Origin: Candidatus Nitrososphaera gargensis Ga9.2
Lineage (GTDB): Archaea; Thermoproteota; Nitrososphaeria; Nitrososphaerales; Nitrososphaeraceae
Direction: 5' to 3'
Assembly (NCBI RefSeq): GCF_000303155.1
Contig: NC_018719.1
Coordinates: 2,232,001-2,296,000 of the forward strand
Length of the DNA stretch: 64,000 nucleotides
Shown: in pieces, positions 34,067-44,989 of the stretch
How positions within the stretch are numbered: the stretch's first letter is position 1
Layout of the letters: each line of letters starts with the position of its first letter
Notes under the pieces: generated by a model
Databases searched by the model: none
Told to the model about the DNA's origin: nothing
Seen by the model: the letters and a program-made list of their open reading frames with translations, nothing else
Translations under genes and position numbers: made by a program

Positions 34067-34132
34067 GCCTTATAAAGGCCTAATTCTATTAGGTCCTAGA
34101 GAGTGCCCATAAAAACATATACTATGAGTATA
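34067..34132. promoter_or_regulatory. Two palindromes upstream of the AbiEi-like gene
   Basis: GCCTT-ATA-AAGGC (34067-34079) and TATACT-ATG-AGTATA (34118-34132) are perfect inverted repeats in the region shared by the divergent genes. The second lies about 40 bp before the antitoxin start. Antitoxins of the AbiEi class bind inverted repeats in their own promoter, so these are candidate autoregulation sites. Confidence 0.45.
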
Positions 34133-34170
34133 GCTTTTTAAGGTAGGTCTCCCATATACTGGCTGTAGAA

Positions 34171-35058
34171 ATGGCTCTGTTAGAAATCCTAAGTTCTGGA
34201 GCAAGGAAGCTCATTCTAGAGGAACTAGCTAAAGATGATACTAGGCCTGTATCAGCATATGCTTTGGCTAAAGTATCTGGATATACGCAGAGGACCATTT
34301 CCGAAGAATGCAAACGGTTGGCTCGAGCAGATATTCTAAAGCCTGTAAAAATAGGCGAAGGACAGAATGGGTATGTTTACAATGATAATCCCATTGCACA
34401 AGGACTAAGATCATTAATACTCGATAATCTTCAGCGAATGGAAAGCAATAGTGTTGTAGAAAAGATAGCAAAAAACCTTAGGATGACGGATTATTACATA
34501 TCACTGCCACTAGGACTTAAGGTATCTTATGATGTATTTTATGTTCCCAATTACCTGCTGGTAATTGTAGATAAGAACAATACCAAAGCCGTTGACTTTC
34601 TGGAAAACATCGCTAAGGAAACTAAAGAAGGAAAGGTAATTGTCAAGAAAGAGTCGTTGTGGGGTAGAGAATACAAGTTTGATGCAAACACAGGTGCTTC
34701 AATTGCTTCTATAGAACAAGCAATGGCTGACGGGCTTGAATACTATCAAACAGTTAAAGACACAGAAGTAATCAGAGTATTGCTAGCCAGAACCTCTTCT
34801 ATAGACATAAAGAAACTGAATAAATTGTCAGATATTAGAGGCGCTTCAAGAGCTTATAGAGCTCTAAGTCTAAAAGATAGGTTCTTGAAAGATTATTCAT
34901 CTAAGGAGTTTCAAAAACGTGCTATTCGGAATGATATAGATGGATTCTTTTCAAGTGATTTAAAGGCCCAGATCCTACCTACACTTTTTCCTAATGAGAC
35001 ATACCGGCCAGAACAAATTCAGATGTTAAATAATGCCTTACCAAACTTTCAAAAGTAA
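34171..35058 (+). CDS. AbiEi-like antitoxin / winged-helix regulator
   Basis: A 295-residue protein. The N-terminal winged helix reads LLEILSSGARKLILEELAKD, then VSAYALAKVSGYTQRTISEE and LARADILKPVKIGEGQNGYV. The middle part (about 95-190) fits the all-beta/alpha antitoxin domain of the AbiEi type only loosely, for example YYISLPLGLKVSYDVFYVPN and LLVIVDKNNTKAVDFLENIA. The main support is context: the gene directly precedes, by six bases, a nucleotidyltransferase of the AbiEii type. It should neutralise or repress that partner. It could also be a plain regulator. Confidence 0.6.
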   Translation: MALLEILSSGARKLILEELAKDDTRPVSAYALAKVSGYTQRTISEECKRLARADILKPVKIGEGQNGYVYNDNPIAQGLRSLILDNLQRMESNSVVEKIAKNLRMTDYYISLPLGLKVSYDVFYVPNYLLVIVDKNNTKAVDFLENIAKETKEGKVIVKKESLWGREYKFDANTGASIASIEQAMADGLEYYQTVKDTEVIRVLLARTSSIDIKKLNKLSDIRGASRAYRALSLKDRFLKDYSSKEFQKRAIRNDIDGFFSSDLKAQILPTLFPNETYRPEQIQMLNNALPNFQK

Positions 35059-35064
35059 CCCAAG

Positions 35065-36129
35065 TTGAGCAAGATTCAGATCTTTCGATTCCTCTTTCAA
35101 GCAGATCCGAAAATCATGAATATTCAAAGCTACAAGCAGATAGCAGAGAAAAAAGGTTGGAGGGCACATCTTACAGGGCCACTTGTTTCAATGGTTGAGA
35201 GGGATATACTTACATTTGATACCTTTTCGATTCTTGCAACCATGGCTAACGATGAACTTTCATTTGGTGGGGGAACACTTCTGAATTGGATACAGCTGTG
35301 TGATTCTCCTCGTTTTTCATTTGATGTAGATACACAATTACAATTTCCTGCCAGAACAAAACAAGAAGTAATGACCAAGATCATTGAACCTATTAACGAC
35401 AGTCTCCGGAAAAGTGGCAAGGTTACGCCCATAGAGATCAATGGAAAAAAGTTTGAGGTAGGCCTCATTTACTTTGATAGGGAAAAGGATCACTTTCCTA
35501 ACATGCTCTCTCTGAAACGGAGCGTACATGCACTTACCATAGGAAGGGATGCCCACGAATATCTTAGAAAGGAAATGAACGGATTGACCGATAAAGAAGT
35601 AATGAAGCTCAAGAGCATGTATGGAGGCAAATTTGGCAAGATAGAAGACGTAAGGATCGAGATAGGTTTTTCAGAAAGCGGCGATCCCAAATTCCCATCT
35701 AAAGCAACCGTTGTAGAACCGCTAGTAAATCCGGAGGCAGGACTGACTCCTGTTGAAGCCAAAGTCACAGTAATAGAACACACTATCGCAAGCAAGATTT
35801 TCAGATTAGGGAAACGATATACCGATGCTGAATTGGAATTTGCTATACCGGAATTTATCAAAGCTATCAGCGATCTGAGATATTGGGAGAGTGCTAACCT
35901 TGATGAAATACTAGAATATATCAGACAAATCTCTGCTAGCGAAAACTATAGCGTTATGGAAATACTTGATAGTTCTGATAACATGTTGGATTGGCTCAAA
36001 TCAGAAAGAAAAGCGAAGGATCAGTTTGAAAGAGGGGCTCAAACATCGATGCTTGCAACTAAGATTGGCTACTTAGAGCTCATCAATAATTCATCTGAAC
36101 TGGTTCAAAAGATCAGGCAAAAAGTGTAA
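35065..36129 (+). CDS. AbiEii-like nucleotidyltransferase toxin
   Basis: A 354-residue protein starting at TTG (an ATG at 35116 is the alternative). The nucleotidyltransferase motif is ELSFGGGTLLNWIQLCDSPR followed by FSFDVD, matching the GG(S/T)-x9-10-DxD/E pattern with RFSxDiD of AbiEii/DUF1814 proteins. Later blocks are VEAKVTVIEHTIASKIFRLG and KRYTDAELEFAI, the helical region that follows in the family. AbiEii toxins transfer nucleotides to tRNA or other targets and stop growth on infection. The gene pairs with the upstream AbiEi-like gene. Its base composition is A/T-rich, as in the surrounding cargo. Confidence 0.72.
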   Translation: MSKIQIFRFLFQADPKIMNIQSYKQIAEKKGWRAHLTGPLVSMVERDILTFDTFSILATMANDELSFGGGTLLNWIQLCDSPRFSFDVDTQLQFPARTKQEVMTKIIEPINDSLRKSGKVTPIEINGKKFEVGLIYFDREKDHFPNMLSLKRSVHALTIGRDAHEYLRKEMNGLTDKEVMKLKSMYGGKFGKIEDVRIEIGFSESGDPKFPSKATVVEPLVNPEAGLTPVEAKVTVIEHTIASKIFRLGKRYTDAELEFAIPEFIKAISDLRYWESANLDEILEYIRQISASENYSVMEILDSSDNMLDWLKSERKAKDQFERGAQTSMLATKIGYLELINNSSELVQKIRQKV

Positions 36130-36336
36130 GACTGACTACACAAACCATCCGCTCTTCCAAAGTTGACCAGGCACTCCAGACATTGACGAGTTACTTTTTG
36201 CAAAGCATACAGGATCATCCTGCTACTGCAAAGTCTAGGGGCAAATCTCGCTACTAGAGTTTCCGGCTAGAATATGACAATAACTAGCGACTAATAACGA
36301 GTGAATATTAATAGGACTTTCCACAGATCTTGATCC

Positions 36337-37674
36337 TTGACTTCTTCGTATCGCAAGAGTATGTATGGTTCGACTTCTATCATTGCCAAGTTTGTTTCCG
36401 ATTACATCATTGGCAGACGTTCAGAGTATGGCGGAGCTATCCTGAAAGTTTGTTATATCAATGTACAGGGAATACCAAGACCACTTATGGCAAAATTAGA
36501 ACTATCTTACAAGGATGATGCTGCCCACGAAAGAAATGAATCTACTAATGACTATGGGGATTTTGTCATGTGTTCTTACAAGCTCAATATGGATTCTGTA
36601 CTATCAATGCTCAGTTCAATCGCTTCTGAGAATAGTTTTGACCCTCCTGATAAGCGGCCAAAGCTGTCGTTTACTCAAAATGCAGATTGTTACCTTCTAA
36701 ATAGCAAATCACAGTATGCATGGGGATATCACCAGTGGCCGTGTCTGTATGCTACTTTCAAGATCCCCGAATTTCAAATTAACGCAAGCTATCAGGTACT
36801 GGCAAAAAGAGGGCTTCCACTCTATCCTGATATGTATGTGGGAATCACTGAATTTCTTGACCTTTCCTCTAGCATTGGTCATCATTCAAACATGTACCAG
36901 ATGATCGTAGTGGTGCCAGACTTTAAGGCTAGAATTGACAGGCTTGTAATCTCTGGCAAGAAGGTATCTTTAACAGTGGAATCAAAATCTGCACCGCTTG
37001 AAAATCTGGTGGCAAAGATCTATCTAGCTAAGGGACGGCAATCTTACCAGTCTGAAGATCTGTCACTTTCATCGTCAGTTGTTAGCACAGAAGTTGACTT
37101 TGAACCTGACATAGTTACTGCTTGTATATTGGATAATAGGGATGACGTACTGGATCTTAGGGAGCATCACCTCGATTGGACGCAGTATAATGAGGATGTA
37201 ATTGTTGAAATGCCTTCTAACCAAATCATTGAATTAATACAACGAGGCGAGAATGAGAAGATCGAGTTCAAGCAAACAGCGGGTGAGGATTTCCTAGAGC
37301 CAGTAGTCTCATTTGCAAATGCTGAAGGCGGAATGATTCTTTTAGGTGTCGATAATTACGGCAAGATTGTTGGATATAATGAAGATGTGGACAAACTTAG
37401 AGACAAGCTGGCAAGCAGAATTCGAAGCAACATACAGCCTAGCAATATCAAATTCAGTGTTCAACGAGTTGAATTAGAGGGTCAAACGCTAGATGATAAG
37501 AAACAGGTAGTCATAGCGATTACAATCTACAGCGGTCAGAGCAAGCCCTACTATCTAAGAGACAAAGGAATATTGATAAGGCATGGGGCATCGGATAGAG
37601 CAATTACACCGGCTGAACTTGACGAGATCTACGCAAGAAGAGGCAACAACAATAACAGAAGCCCATGGCTGTAG
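36337..37674 (+). CDS. Protein with C-terminal Schlafen-type AlbA_2 domain
   Basis: A 445-residue protein starting at TTG, with ATG at 36361 as alternative; a TATA-like GAATATTAATAG lies at 36303-36314. The first 290 residues are unknown and beta-rich (KVCYINVQGIPRPLMAKLEL, YAWGYHQWPCLYATFKIPEF, LVISGKKVSLTVESKSAPLE). The C-terminal 150 residues are an AlbA_2 (divergent AAA-4/Schlafen core) domain: IQRGENEKIEFKQTA, FLEPVVSFANAEGGMILLGV, YYLRDKGILIRHGASDRAIT. The EFKQT and NAEGGxILLGV blocks are the hallmark. AlbA_2 domains are linked to nucleic-acid binding or RNA cleavage in defence. It is followed by a HEPN-like gene, so the pair may act together. Confidence 0.72.
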   Translation: MTSSYRKSMYGSTSIIAKFVSDYIIGRRSEYGGAILKVCYINVQGIPRPLMAKLELSYKDDAAHERNESTNDYGDFVMCSYKLNMDSVLSMLSSIASENSFDPPDKRPKLSFTQNADCYLLNSKSQYAWGYHQWPCLYATFKIPEFQINASYQVLAKRGLPLYPDMYVGITEFLDLSSSIGHHSNMYQMIVVVPDFKARIDRLVISGKKVSLTVESKSAPLENLVAKIYLAKGRQSYQSEDLSLSSSVVSTEVDFEPDIVTACILDNRDDVLDLREHHLDWTQYNEDVIVEMPSNQIIELIQRGENEKIEFKQTAGEDFLEPVVSFANAEGGMILLGVDNYGKIVGYNEDVDKLRDKLASRIRSNIQPSNIKFSVQRVELEGQTLDDKKQVVIAITIYSGQSKPYYLRDKGILIRHGASDRAITPAELDEIYARRGNNNNRSPWL

Positions 37675-37756
37675 TCAAATCACCTCATGAACAGGTATAG
37701 CTTTGGTCTATTTCTGCTAATTGCATTTTTTAGTTGCCACCTTCCGTCTTAATATC

Positions 37757-38881
37757 ATGGAACGGTGGGAGCAATTCTGGCTAAACTCAGAAAAGAACAT
37801 GGAAGTTGCCCATTTGCTCAGAAATCAGCTCGACAAGAACTATGTTGGATTATCCCTTTATCATGCACAACAGGCATTGGAGATGGCTGTCAAAGCTTGC
37901 ATGTTCAAGTTTGAACTTGAGAGGTACTTGCGATTAAAAGAATCAAGTGACAGCAAATCAGAAATTGTCTTTGTCAGAGATAGGTCTCGAGTGGGAGATC
38001 CAGTACACACCCACTTTCCCGTCGCGGAATTAATCTACACATCATTTGGATTCATAGAATCGCAGGCGAAAAAAGTTGCAAAAACGGGCAATTTAGATTT
38101 TGACCAATCACTAAATGATATTGTTGATGCCGCCAAGACAGTGAGGGAGTTTGTAGATTATGTTGATCCAAAGGGATCAAAGGTCGATTCTAAAGAGGCT
38201 CTTCACAGAAAGAAAGAGCTGTGGAAGCTTTCATTGCAAATGGACATCGAGGATCAAAAGATCAAGGACTTCATATCAAAACTGAGAGCTGCAGGCCAAC
38301 CGGGAGGGACCTCTACCAATTTCCAATTGTCAAGCGTACAATTTGTCAAGAATCTGGTTGCGAAGTTAACACTTGTATTAGAGAAAACAGGTAACGAACG
38401 ACATTTGATCTACGCAAAAGGGAGAGCGCAGGATATCTTGAAAAAAGCCGGCCTACCGCCTGATCTTGTTTTTCTTTTCATGCACGACAGAAATTCTGGA
38501 GCATATGATGCGGCAATTGAAGACTTGGTACGAGAACAGGGAATGTGGCCTATTCTAATCAGGCTTTTTTCTCCAGAAGGCGTGATCAAACAAGTTCAGA
38601 AGCTGAGGTATGACACCAAGGTCGCCAATATAAAGGGCGCAAGGATGCTGTTTCCCTTCTTTCGAATTAATTTGATATGGATGGGGTATATCGCTTCAAT
38701 AGCTTATGTTATGTTGTTCATGTTTCCTCACGAAGAATTTGGAAGATACCTTCAACCAATCGATGCAAGAACATCTGAAGACATCTATCTTGAGCGCCGG
38801 GAAAAGGCGAATATCCTTATCGATGAATGTGATAAAGCGTGTCAGACAATAAAGTTAATCTTGAAAACAATGAAGACATGA
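37757..38881 (+). CDS. HEPN-like domain protein with hydrophobic C-terminal segment
   Basis: A 374-residue protein from the ATG at 37757 (an in-frame ATG at 37721 adds 12 residues). The N-terminal part has WLNSEKNMEVAHLLRNQLDK and YVGLSLYHAQQALEMAVKAC, the usual start of HEPN domains, and RVGDPVHTHFPVAELI, which fits the R-x5-H catalytic motif (Arg78, His84 from this start). The middle is helical and unknown. Near the C-terminus NLIWMGYIASIAYVMLFMFP is hydrophobic enough to insert in the membrane. HEPN proteins are often RNases in defence systems. It lies directly before hsdM and after the AlbA_2 gene. Confidence 0.65.
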   Translation: MERWEQFWLNSEKNMEVAHLLRNQLDKNYVGLSLYHAQQALEMAVKACMFKFELERYLRLKESSDSKSEIVFVRDRSRVGDPVHTHFPVAELIYTSFGFIESQAKKVAKTGNLDFDQSLNDIVDAAKTVREFVDYVDPKGSKVDSKEALHRKKELWKLSLQMDIEDQKIKDFISKLRAAGQPGGTSTNFQLSSVQFVKNLVAKLTLVLEKTGNERHLIYAKGRAQDILKKAGLPPDLVFLFMHDRNSGAYDAAIEDLVREQGMWPILIRLFSPEGVIKQVQKLRYDTKVANIKGARMLFPFFRINLIWMGYIASIAYVMLFMFPHEEFGRYLQPIDARTSEDIYLERREKANILIDECDKACQTIKLILKTMKT

Positions 38882-38981
38882 ACTAACTGAATCGTGGTAA
38901 CCTTATATCCACCTATAATCAGTAAGGTCGAATTTTTATAATTGTGCGATAATCGTCTCTATAGTCCTCACGCTGATTGAA

Positions 38982-40520
38982 ATGAAGACAACAAATGGAA
39001 ATAGCGGCGACTTAGGCTTTGAGCAGAAACTCTGGCTTGCTGCTGACAAGCTCAGGAGCAACATGGATGCTGCCGAATACAAGCATGTCGTCCTTGGATT
39101 GATATTTCTAAAGTATATCTCAGACGCCTTTAACGAGGTCTATGAAGAGGTAAAGAAGGACAAGACGTCTGACCCTGAAGACATTGACGAATACTTGGCT
39201 AGGCGAGCGTTCTGGGTTCCAAAGGAAGCTAGATGGGATTACCTGCAAAAGAATGCCAAGAAACCAGAAATCGGCAAGCTGATTGATGAAGCGATGGACC
39301 TTATCGAAAGGGACAACAGGTCACTCAAAGGCGTCCTTCTAAAGAATTACTCAAGGCCTGGGCTGAACAAGCAGAGGCTGGGCGAGCTTATAGACCTCAT
39401 TGGCACGATAGGCCTTGGCGATAAAGAGAATAGAAGCAAGGATGTCCTTGGCAGAGTCTATGAATACTTTCTTGGCCAATTCGCAGACGCAGAAGGCAAG
39501 AAGGGCGGCCAGTTCTATACACCAAGAAGCATAGTCAAACTTTTGGTGGAGATGCTGGAGCCATTCAAGGGAAGGATTTTCGACCCATGCTGCGGCTCTG
39601 GAGGAATGTTTGTGCAAAGCGAGAAGTTCATTGAAGCACATGGCGGCAGGATAGGCGACATTTCTATCTACGGTCAGGAAAGTAACCAGACTACATGGCG
39701 GCTGTGCAAGATGAACCTGGCAATAAGGGGAATTGATGCAACCAAAATAGAGTGGGGCGATTCTTTCCGCGACGACCAGTTCAAGGATCTACGAGCAGAC
39801 TTTATCTTGGCAAACCCTCCTTTCAATGACAGCGACTGGGGAGGAGAGCACCTGCAGGAAGATGCAAGGTGGAAGTTTGGCGTGCCTCCGAAAAATAATG
39901 CGAACTTTGCATGGGTGCAGCATTTCATACATCACCTTTCTCCGGCAGGTGTTGCTGGCTTTGTTCTGGCCAACGGTTCGATGTCTTCAAATACCTCTGG
40001 CGAGGGAGAAATCCGCAAGAACATCATAGAAGCTGACCTAGTTGACTGCATGGTTGCTCTGCCGTCGCAATTGTTCTACAACACAATGATTCCTGCTTGT
40101 CTTTGGTTTCTGTCGCGCAATAAAGGGAACCACAAATTCAGAGCCAGAAATGGACAGATACTTTTCATTGACGCCCGCATGATGGGCGTGATGATCGACA
40201 GGAGGCACAGGGAGCTGACCGACGAGGATATCAAGAAGATTTCAGACACTTATCACGCATGGAGGGGTGAGCTGAAGGACAAAAAGTATGAAGACATTCC
40301 CGGCTTTTGCAAGTCCGCCACTCTTGAAGAAGTAAGAAAGCAACAGTGGATTTTGACTCCTGGCAGGTATGTGGGCGCGGAAGAAGAGGAGGAAGACGAT
40401 GAAGAGTTTGAAGAAAAGATGAACCGGCTGACGTCTGAGCTGGCAAAGCAGATGGAAGAAGGCAGGAGGCTTGACGAGGAGATAAAGAAGAATCTGGCAA
40501 GCATAGGGTATAGAATATGA
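38982..40520 (+). CDS. hsdM: Type I restriction-modification methyltransferase subunit HsdM
   Basis: A 512-residue adenine methyltransferase subunit of normal length. The N-terminal HsdM domain has [20 protein letters not shown]. The catalytic domain has [17 protein letters not shown], motif [16 protein letters not shown] and the amino-methyltransferase motif [13 protein letters not shown]. The C-terminal tail is acidic ([14 protein letters not shown]) and coiled coil, for contact with HsdS. It transfers a methyl group from SAM to adenine at the site chosen by HsdS. Its stop overlaps the HsdS start by four bases. Confidence 0.95.
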   Translation: MKTTNGNSGDLGFEQKLWLAADKLRSNMDAAEYKHVVLGLIFLKYISDAFNEVYEEVKKDKTSDPEDIDEYLARRAFWVPKEARWDYLQKNAKKPEIGKLIDEAMDLIERDNRSLKGVLLKNYSRPGLNKQRLGELIDLIGTIGLGDKENRSKDVLGRVYEYFLGQFADAEGKKGGQFYTPRSIVKLLVEMLEPFKGRIFDPCCGSGGMFVQSEKFIEAHGGRIGDISIYGQESNQTTWRLCKMNLAIRGIDATKIEWGDSFRDDQFKDLRADFILANPPFNDSDWGGEHLQEDARWKFGVPPKNNANFAWVQHFIHHLSPAGVAGFVLANGSMSSNTSGEGEIRKNIIEADLVDCMVALPSQLFYNTMIPACLWFLSRNKGNHKFRARNGQILFIDARMMGVMIDRRHRELTDEDIKKISDTYHAWRGELKDKKYEDIPGFCKSATLEEVRKQQWILTPGRYVGAEEEEEDDEEFEEKMNRLTSELAKQMEEGRRLDEEIKKNLASIGYRI

Positions 40521-41827
40521 TGAAGGAAAAGACAAAAACGAAATTCAAAGAAACAGAGATAGGAAAGATTCCCGAAGAATGGGAAGTTGCAAGTGTAAGT
40601 GATCTAGCAGACATATACATCGGGGGTACTCCAAAAACGGAAGTTGGAGAGTATTGGAATGGAGAAATAAAATGGGCATCTGCAAAGGATGTTTCAAATT
40701 GTAGATCAAGATATATTTGCAATACTGAAAGAACGATTACAAATACAGGCATCGAAAATAGTAATGCAAAGATATTTCCTAAAGATACTTTGGTGATAAC
40801 ATCAAGAGGAACAGTTGGAAAACTAGCCTTATTGGGTGAACCAATGTCATTCAATCAAACTTGTTATGGTCTAGTCGCAAAGAAACAAACTATTCCTTTA
40901 TTTTTGTATTACAAACTCAAGGATTCCGTTGATAAAATACAATCAGCGTCATATGGTACCATTTTTGATACAATTACAACAAAAACATTCAATGAATTGA
41001 AATTGGGGATTCCGCCGCTTCATGAGCAGCACTCTATTGTTAGAATTCTATCCGATCTTGACTCCAAAATCGAGCTGAACCAGCAGATGAACAAAACCCT
41101 TGAAGAAATGGGCAGAGCGATCTTCAAGCACTGGTTCATCGACTTTGAATTTCCAAACGAGGAAGGCAAGCCGTATAAATCGTCTGGAGGGGAAATGATC
41201 AACTCCGATATAGGAACCATACCTAAAGGATGGAGGATATCATCAATAGGTCATGAAATTGAAGTTGGCGGAGGAAGCACTCCAAGTACGTCTGAATCCT
41301 CATACTGGGATGGAGGGGACATAAATTGGGCAACACCCAAGGATATGTCCTCGCTGACATCACCAATTTTAGTAGATACGCAAAGGAAGATAACCACTAA
41401 AGGGTTAGACGCTATTGGCTCACGAAAATATCCACGCGGAACCTTGCTCATGTCATCTCGTGCACCCATAGGCTATCTCGCAATTTCAGATATCGCCACT
41501 GCCGTGAATCAAGGAATCATTGCAATGGTTTGTACCCAGTCACTTTCAAGTTATTTCATGCTCAATTGGTGCAAATTCAATATGGAGAAGATTGAGAATA
41601 GAGCGAATGGAACTACTTTTAGAGAGATAAGTAAATCCAATTTTCGTACAATGGGAATCCTTGTTCCTCCAAAATCCCTTCTAAGTCGTTTCGATGGATA
41701 TGCGAGAATGATTTATTCACACATGTCCACGAACATTCGTCATTCTTATACACTCCAGAATATACGGGATTCGCTACTCCCAAAACTAATGTCTGGAAAA
41801 ATCCGAGTCCCTGTGGAGGCTCAATGA
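40517..41827 (+). CDS. hsdS: Type I restriction-modification specificity subunit HsdS
   Basis: A 436-residue specificity subunit with two target recognition domains. The first begins [20 protein letters not shown] and [20 protein letters not shown]; the second [40 protein letters not shown]. Each is followed by a conserved helix ([40 protein letters not shown]). The two halves read a split DNA target. The gene is clearly more A/T-rich than hsdM and hsdR, as is usual for a specificity gene exchanged by recombination. It starts in an ATGA overlap with hsdM. Confidence 0.93.
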   Translation: MMKEKTKTKFKETEIGKIPEEWEVASVSDLADIYIGGTPKTEVGEYWNGEIKWASAKDVSNCRSRYICNTERTITNTGIENSNAKIFPKDTLVITSRGTVGKLALLGEPMSFNQTCYGLVAKKQTIPLFLYYKLKDSVDKIQSASYGTIFDTITTKTFNELKLGIPPLHEQHSIVRILSDLDSKIELNQQMNKTLEEMGRAIFKHWFIDFEFPNEEGKPYKSSGGEMINSDIGTIPKGWRISSIGHEIEVGGGSTPSTSESSYWDGGDINWATPKDMSSLTSPILVDTQRKITTKGLDAIGSRKYPRGTLLMSSRAPIGYLAISDIATAVNQGIIAMVCTQSLSSYFMLNWCKFNMEKIENRANGTTFREISKSNFRTMGILVPPKSLLSRFDGYARMIYSHMSTNIRHSYTLQNIRDSLLPKLMSGKIRVPVEAQ

Positions 41828-41828
41828 A

Positions 41829-44800
41829 ATGCCAAAAGCGATAAGCGAAGCAGACGTTGAGGAAAACGTCTTGGCCATTTTAGAAAGTATGGGCTACAAA
41901 ATTATCAGAGGCGACAATGAAGATTGTCTTCCCGGTGGCTCGTCAGCACTAAGGGCTGATTACAAGGATGTTGTCCTTGTCGATAGGCTCACTGACTCCC
42001 TAAGGAAAATCAACCCATCGGCTCCAATTGATGCATTAGACCAAGCAATCAAGCAAGTCCTAAGAAGCGAAAGCCAAAAGCTGATAGCAAACAATGAGAG
42101 TTTTCACAAAATGCTAGTCGATGGAATAGATATTCCAGTGCAGACACTAGAGGGAGAAACCTACAAAAAGATATGGCTCTTTGATTTTGAGGATCCAGAG
42201 AACAACGAGTTTTTGGCAGTCAACCAGTTCACAGTCGTCGAAAACAATATCGAGCGTAGACCGGATGTCATACTCTTTGTCAACGGAATACCGTTGCTGG
42301 TTATTGAACTAAAGAACTTGGCTGACGAAAATGCCACTATATGGACAGCCTACGATCAACTTCAGACATACAAGGAACAACTTCCTTCGCTATTCAAGTA
42401 TAATGAAATTCTAGTCATAAGCGACGGTATTGAAGCAAGGGCTGGAACTTTAACATCTGAACGCGAAAGATTCGCTCAATGGAAGACCATTGACGGCGGA
42501 GCGCCAAGAAAAGGATTGACTGAAATCGAAGTCCTTATCAGAGGCATGTGCAACAAGCAAAGGTTCCTAGACATAGTTAGAAACTTTATCGTCTTTGAAA
42601 AAGACAAGAGCGTTAGCAAAAAGCTGGCGGCATACCATCAGTACTGGGCTGTAAACAAGGCCTTAGAATCTACGATCAAGGCTAGGAAAGGGAATAAAAA
42701 AGCAGGCATTGTCTGGCATACCCAAGGCTCTGGAAAGTCGCTAACCATGGTCTTTTATACTGGCAAGCTGGTAAGGGAGCTTGACAATCCTACGGTTGTT
42801 GTTCTAACAGACAGAAATGACCTAGATGATCAGCTTTTTGGCACTTTTAGCAGATGCCAGGACATCATACGACAGGAGCCGCAGCAGGCCAACTCAAGAA
42901 AAGAGTTGCAAGACTTGCTCAAGGTTTCATCGGGCGGCATTGTCTTTACCACCATACAGAAATTCTTGCCAGAGGAAGACAACAGAGAGAAGTATCCCGT
43001 ATTGTCAGAAAGAGATAACATTGTTGTTATTGCCGACGAAGCACACAGAAGCCAGTATGGCTTTGCTGCAAAAATACTGAACAAGGATGACAAGACTCTG
43101 ATAACTTATGGCTATGCAAAATACCTCAGGGACGCCTTGCCCAATGCTTCGTTCATAGGCTTTACAGGAACACCTATAGAAAAGGCAGACAGATCGACTC
43201 CGGCTGTCTTTGGCAAGTATGTTGACACTTATGATATAGAACAGGCTGTAAATGATGGAGCCACTGTAAGAATATACTATGAAAGCAGACTTGCCAAACT
43301 AGAGCTCAAGCCTGAGGAAAGGCCGAAGATAGACAGCGAGTTTGAAGAAGTGACAGAAGGCGAAGAAGTCGAAGGCAAGGAAAAACTGAAGAGCAAATGG
43401 GCAAGGGTCGAAAAGGTAGCAGGCGCACCAATGAGGATAAAGAGGATTGCAAAGGACATTGTCGACCACTTTGAAAAGAGGACATCTGTGCTTGAAGGAA
43501 AAGGCATGATAGTCTGCATGTCTAGAAGAATTTGTGTTGAACTTTACAACGAGATAGTAGAGCTTCGGCCCGAATGGAAGAATAGCGATGATGAAAAGGG
43601 AGCAATCAAAGTGGTCATGACTGGCTCTGCTTCAGACCCAAAGGAATGGCAAGAGCACATTAGAAACAAAATCCGTCGAAAGAGGATTGGAGATAACTTC
43701 AAGGACCCAAAACATGAGCTGAGGCTAATCATTGTAAGGGACATGTTTCTGACCGGCTACGACGCGCCGTCGCTTCATACAATGTATCTTGACAAACCAA
43801 TGAAAGGCCATACATTGATGCAGGCCATAGCAAGGGTTAACCGCGTCTATCCGGGAAAAGAGGGTGGACTAATTGTTGATTACATGGGGGTTGGAGCAGA
43901 ATTAAAGAAAGCATTGATGGACTATACTGCCAGTGGTGGCAAGGGCAAGCCGGCCTTTGACCAAGAAAAGGCGGTAATGATGATGGTTGAAAAATACGAA
44001 GTTGTAAAAGACATGTTCCACGGCTTTAACTACAGAAAGTTCTTTGAGCTCAAACCAAGTGAAAGGATTTCCTTTATTCCTCAGGCAATGGAGCATATCC
44101 TCAAAGAGCCTGGCAAAAAGGAAAGATACGCCAGAGAAGTTACAGCGCTTCTAAAGGCATTCTCACTGGCAGTTCCACATGACAGGGCAATGAAGATAAA
44201 AGAAGAAGTAGGGTTGTTCCAGGCTATAAAATCCGCAATTGCAAAGACAACTGAAACCGGAAAGGAAAGCCAGGAGGAAAAATTTGACAGCGCAATAAAG
44301 CAGATTCTTTCAAAGGCTGTGATATCGGATAGAATCATAGATATTTTTGAAGCAGCAGGCATACAAAAGCCAGAGCTATCTATCCTGTCAGATGGTTTTC
44401 TTGCTGAAGTAAAAGATATGCCACAAAAGAACTTGGCTTTTGAAGCTCTCAAAAAGCTGCTTAATGACGAAATCAGGTTCATGTCCAAGAGAAACCTTGT
44501 GCAGGCAAAATCGTTCATGGAAATGCTGGACAAGACCATAAAGAAATACACCAACAGAAACGTTGAGGCAGCGCAGGTAATTGAAGAGTTGATCGAGTTG
44601 GCAAAGAAAGTCAGAGCAGAAAAGAACAGAGCCAAGGAGCAGAACATGAGCGAAGACGAGCTGGCATTCTATGATGCGCTCGAAGTAAACGATAGTGCAG
44701 TAAAGATTCTTGGGGATGAAACATTGAGAAAGATTGCTGTAGAGTTGACGCAGATGATACGCAACAGCGTAACAATTGACTGGACGCAGAGGGAGAGCGT

Positions 44801-44933
44801 GCAGGCTGCTATACGTCTGAACGTCAAAAAGATTTTGAGGAAATACGGCTATCCGCCGGACAAGGAAAAGAAGGCTACAGAAACAGTGTTGCGTCAGGCT
44901 GAATTAGTCGCCAAAAACTGGGTATCAGGCTGA
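41829..44933 (+). CDS. hsdR: Type I restriction endonuclease subunit HsdR
   Basis: A 1034-residue motor and nuclease subunit. The PD-(D/E)xK nuclease is in [20 protein letters not shown] with Asp146, Glu160 and Lys162. The SF2 translocase has Walker A HTQGSGKS (297-304), [19 protein letters not shown] (403-406), [14 protein letters not shown], and later motifs [20 protein letters not shown] and [16 protein letters not shown]. The C-terminal helical part contacts HsdM. It cuts unmethylated DNA after ATP-driven translocation. It starts one base after the HsdS stop, completing an hsdMSR operon. All active-site residues are present. Confidence 0.95.
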   Translation: MPKAISEADVEENVLAILESMGYKIIRGDNEDCLPGGSSALRADYKDVVLVDRLTDSLRKINPSAPIDALDQAIKQVLRSESQKLIANNESFHKMLVDGIDIPVQTLEGETYKKIWLFDFEDPENNEFLAVNQFTVVENNIERRPDVILFVNGIPLLVIELKNLADENATIWTAYDQLQTYKEQLPSLFKYNEILVISDGIEARAGTLTSERERFAQWKTIDGGAPRKGLTEIEVLIRGMCNKQRFLDIVRNFIVFEKDKSVSKKLAAYHQYWAVNKALESTIKARKGNKKAGIVWHTQGSGKSLTMVFYTGKLVRELDNPTVVVLTDRNDLDDQLFGTFSRCQDIIRQEPQQANSRKELQDLLKVSSGGIVFTTIQKFLPEEDNREKYPVLSERDNIVVIADEAHRSQYGFAAKILNKDDKTLITYGYAKYLRDALPNASFIGFTGTPIEKADRSTPAVFGKYVDTYDIEQAVNDGATVRIYYESRLAKLELKPEERPKIDSEFEEVTEGEEVEGKEKLKSKWARVEKVAGAPMRIKRIAKDIVDHFEKRTSVLEGKGMIVCMSRRICVELYNEIVELRPEWKNSDDEKGAIKVVMTGSASDPKEWQEHIRNKIRRKRIGDNFKDPKHELRLIIVRDMFLTGYDAPSLHTMYLDKPMKGHTLMQAIARVNRVYPGKEGGLIVDYMGVGAELKKALMDYTASGGKGKPAFDQEKAVMMMVEKYEVVKDMFHGFNYRKFFELKPSERISFIPQAMEHILKEPGKKERYAREVTALLKAFSLAVPHDRAMKIKEEVGLFQAIKSAIAKTTETGKESQEEKFDSAIKQILSKAVISDRIIDIFEAAGIQKPELSILSDGFLAEVKDMPQKNLAFEALKKLLNDEIRFMSKRNLVQAKSFMEMLDKTIKKYTNRNVEAAQVIEELIELAKKVRAEKNRAKEQNMSEDELAFYDALEVNDSAVKILGDETLRKIAVELTQMIRNSVTIDWTQRESVQAAIRLNVKKILRKYGYPPDKEKKATETVLRQAELVAKNWVSG

Positions 44934-44989
44934 TCGGTGCATTGAGCCAAATTATATAAAAAACTGTTCACTGTCACAGCCTTAATTCT

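Noticed and set aside
44081-44647. Minus-strand frame within hsdR
   Set aside because: It mirrors the hsdR coding frame and has no family pattern or start signal.
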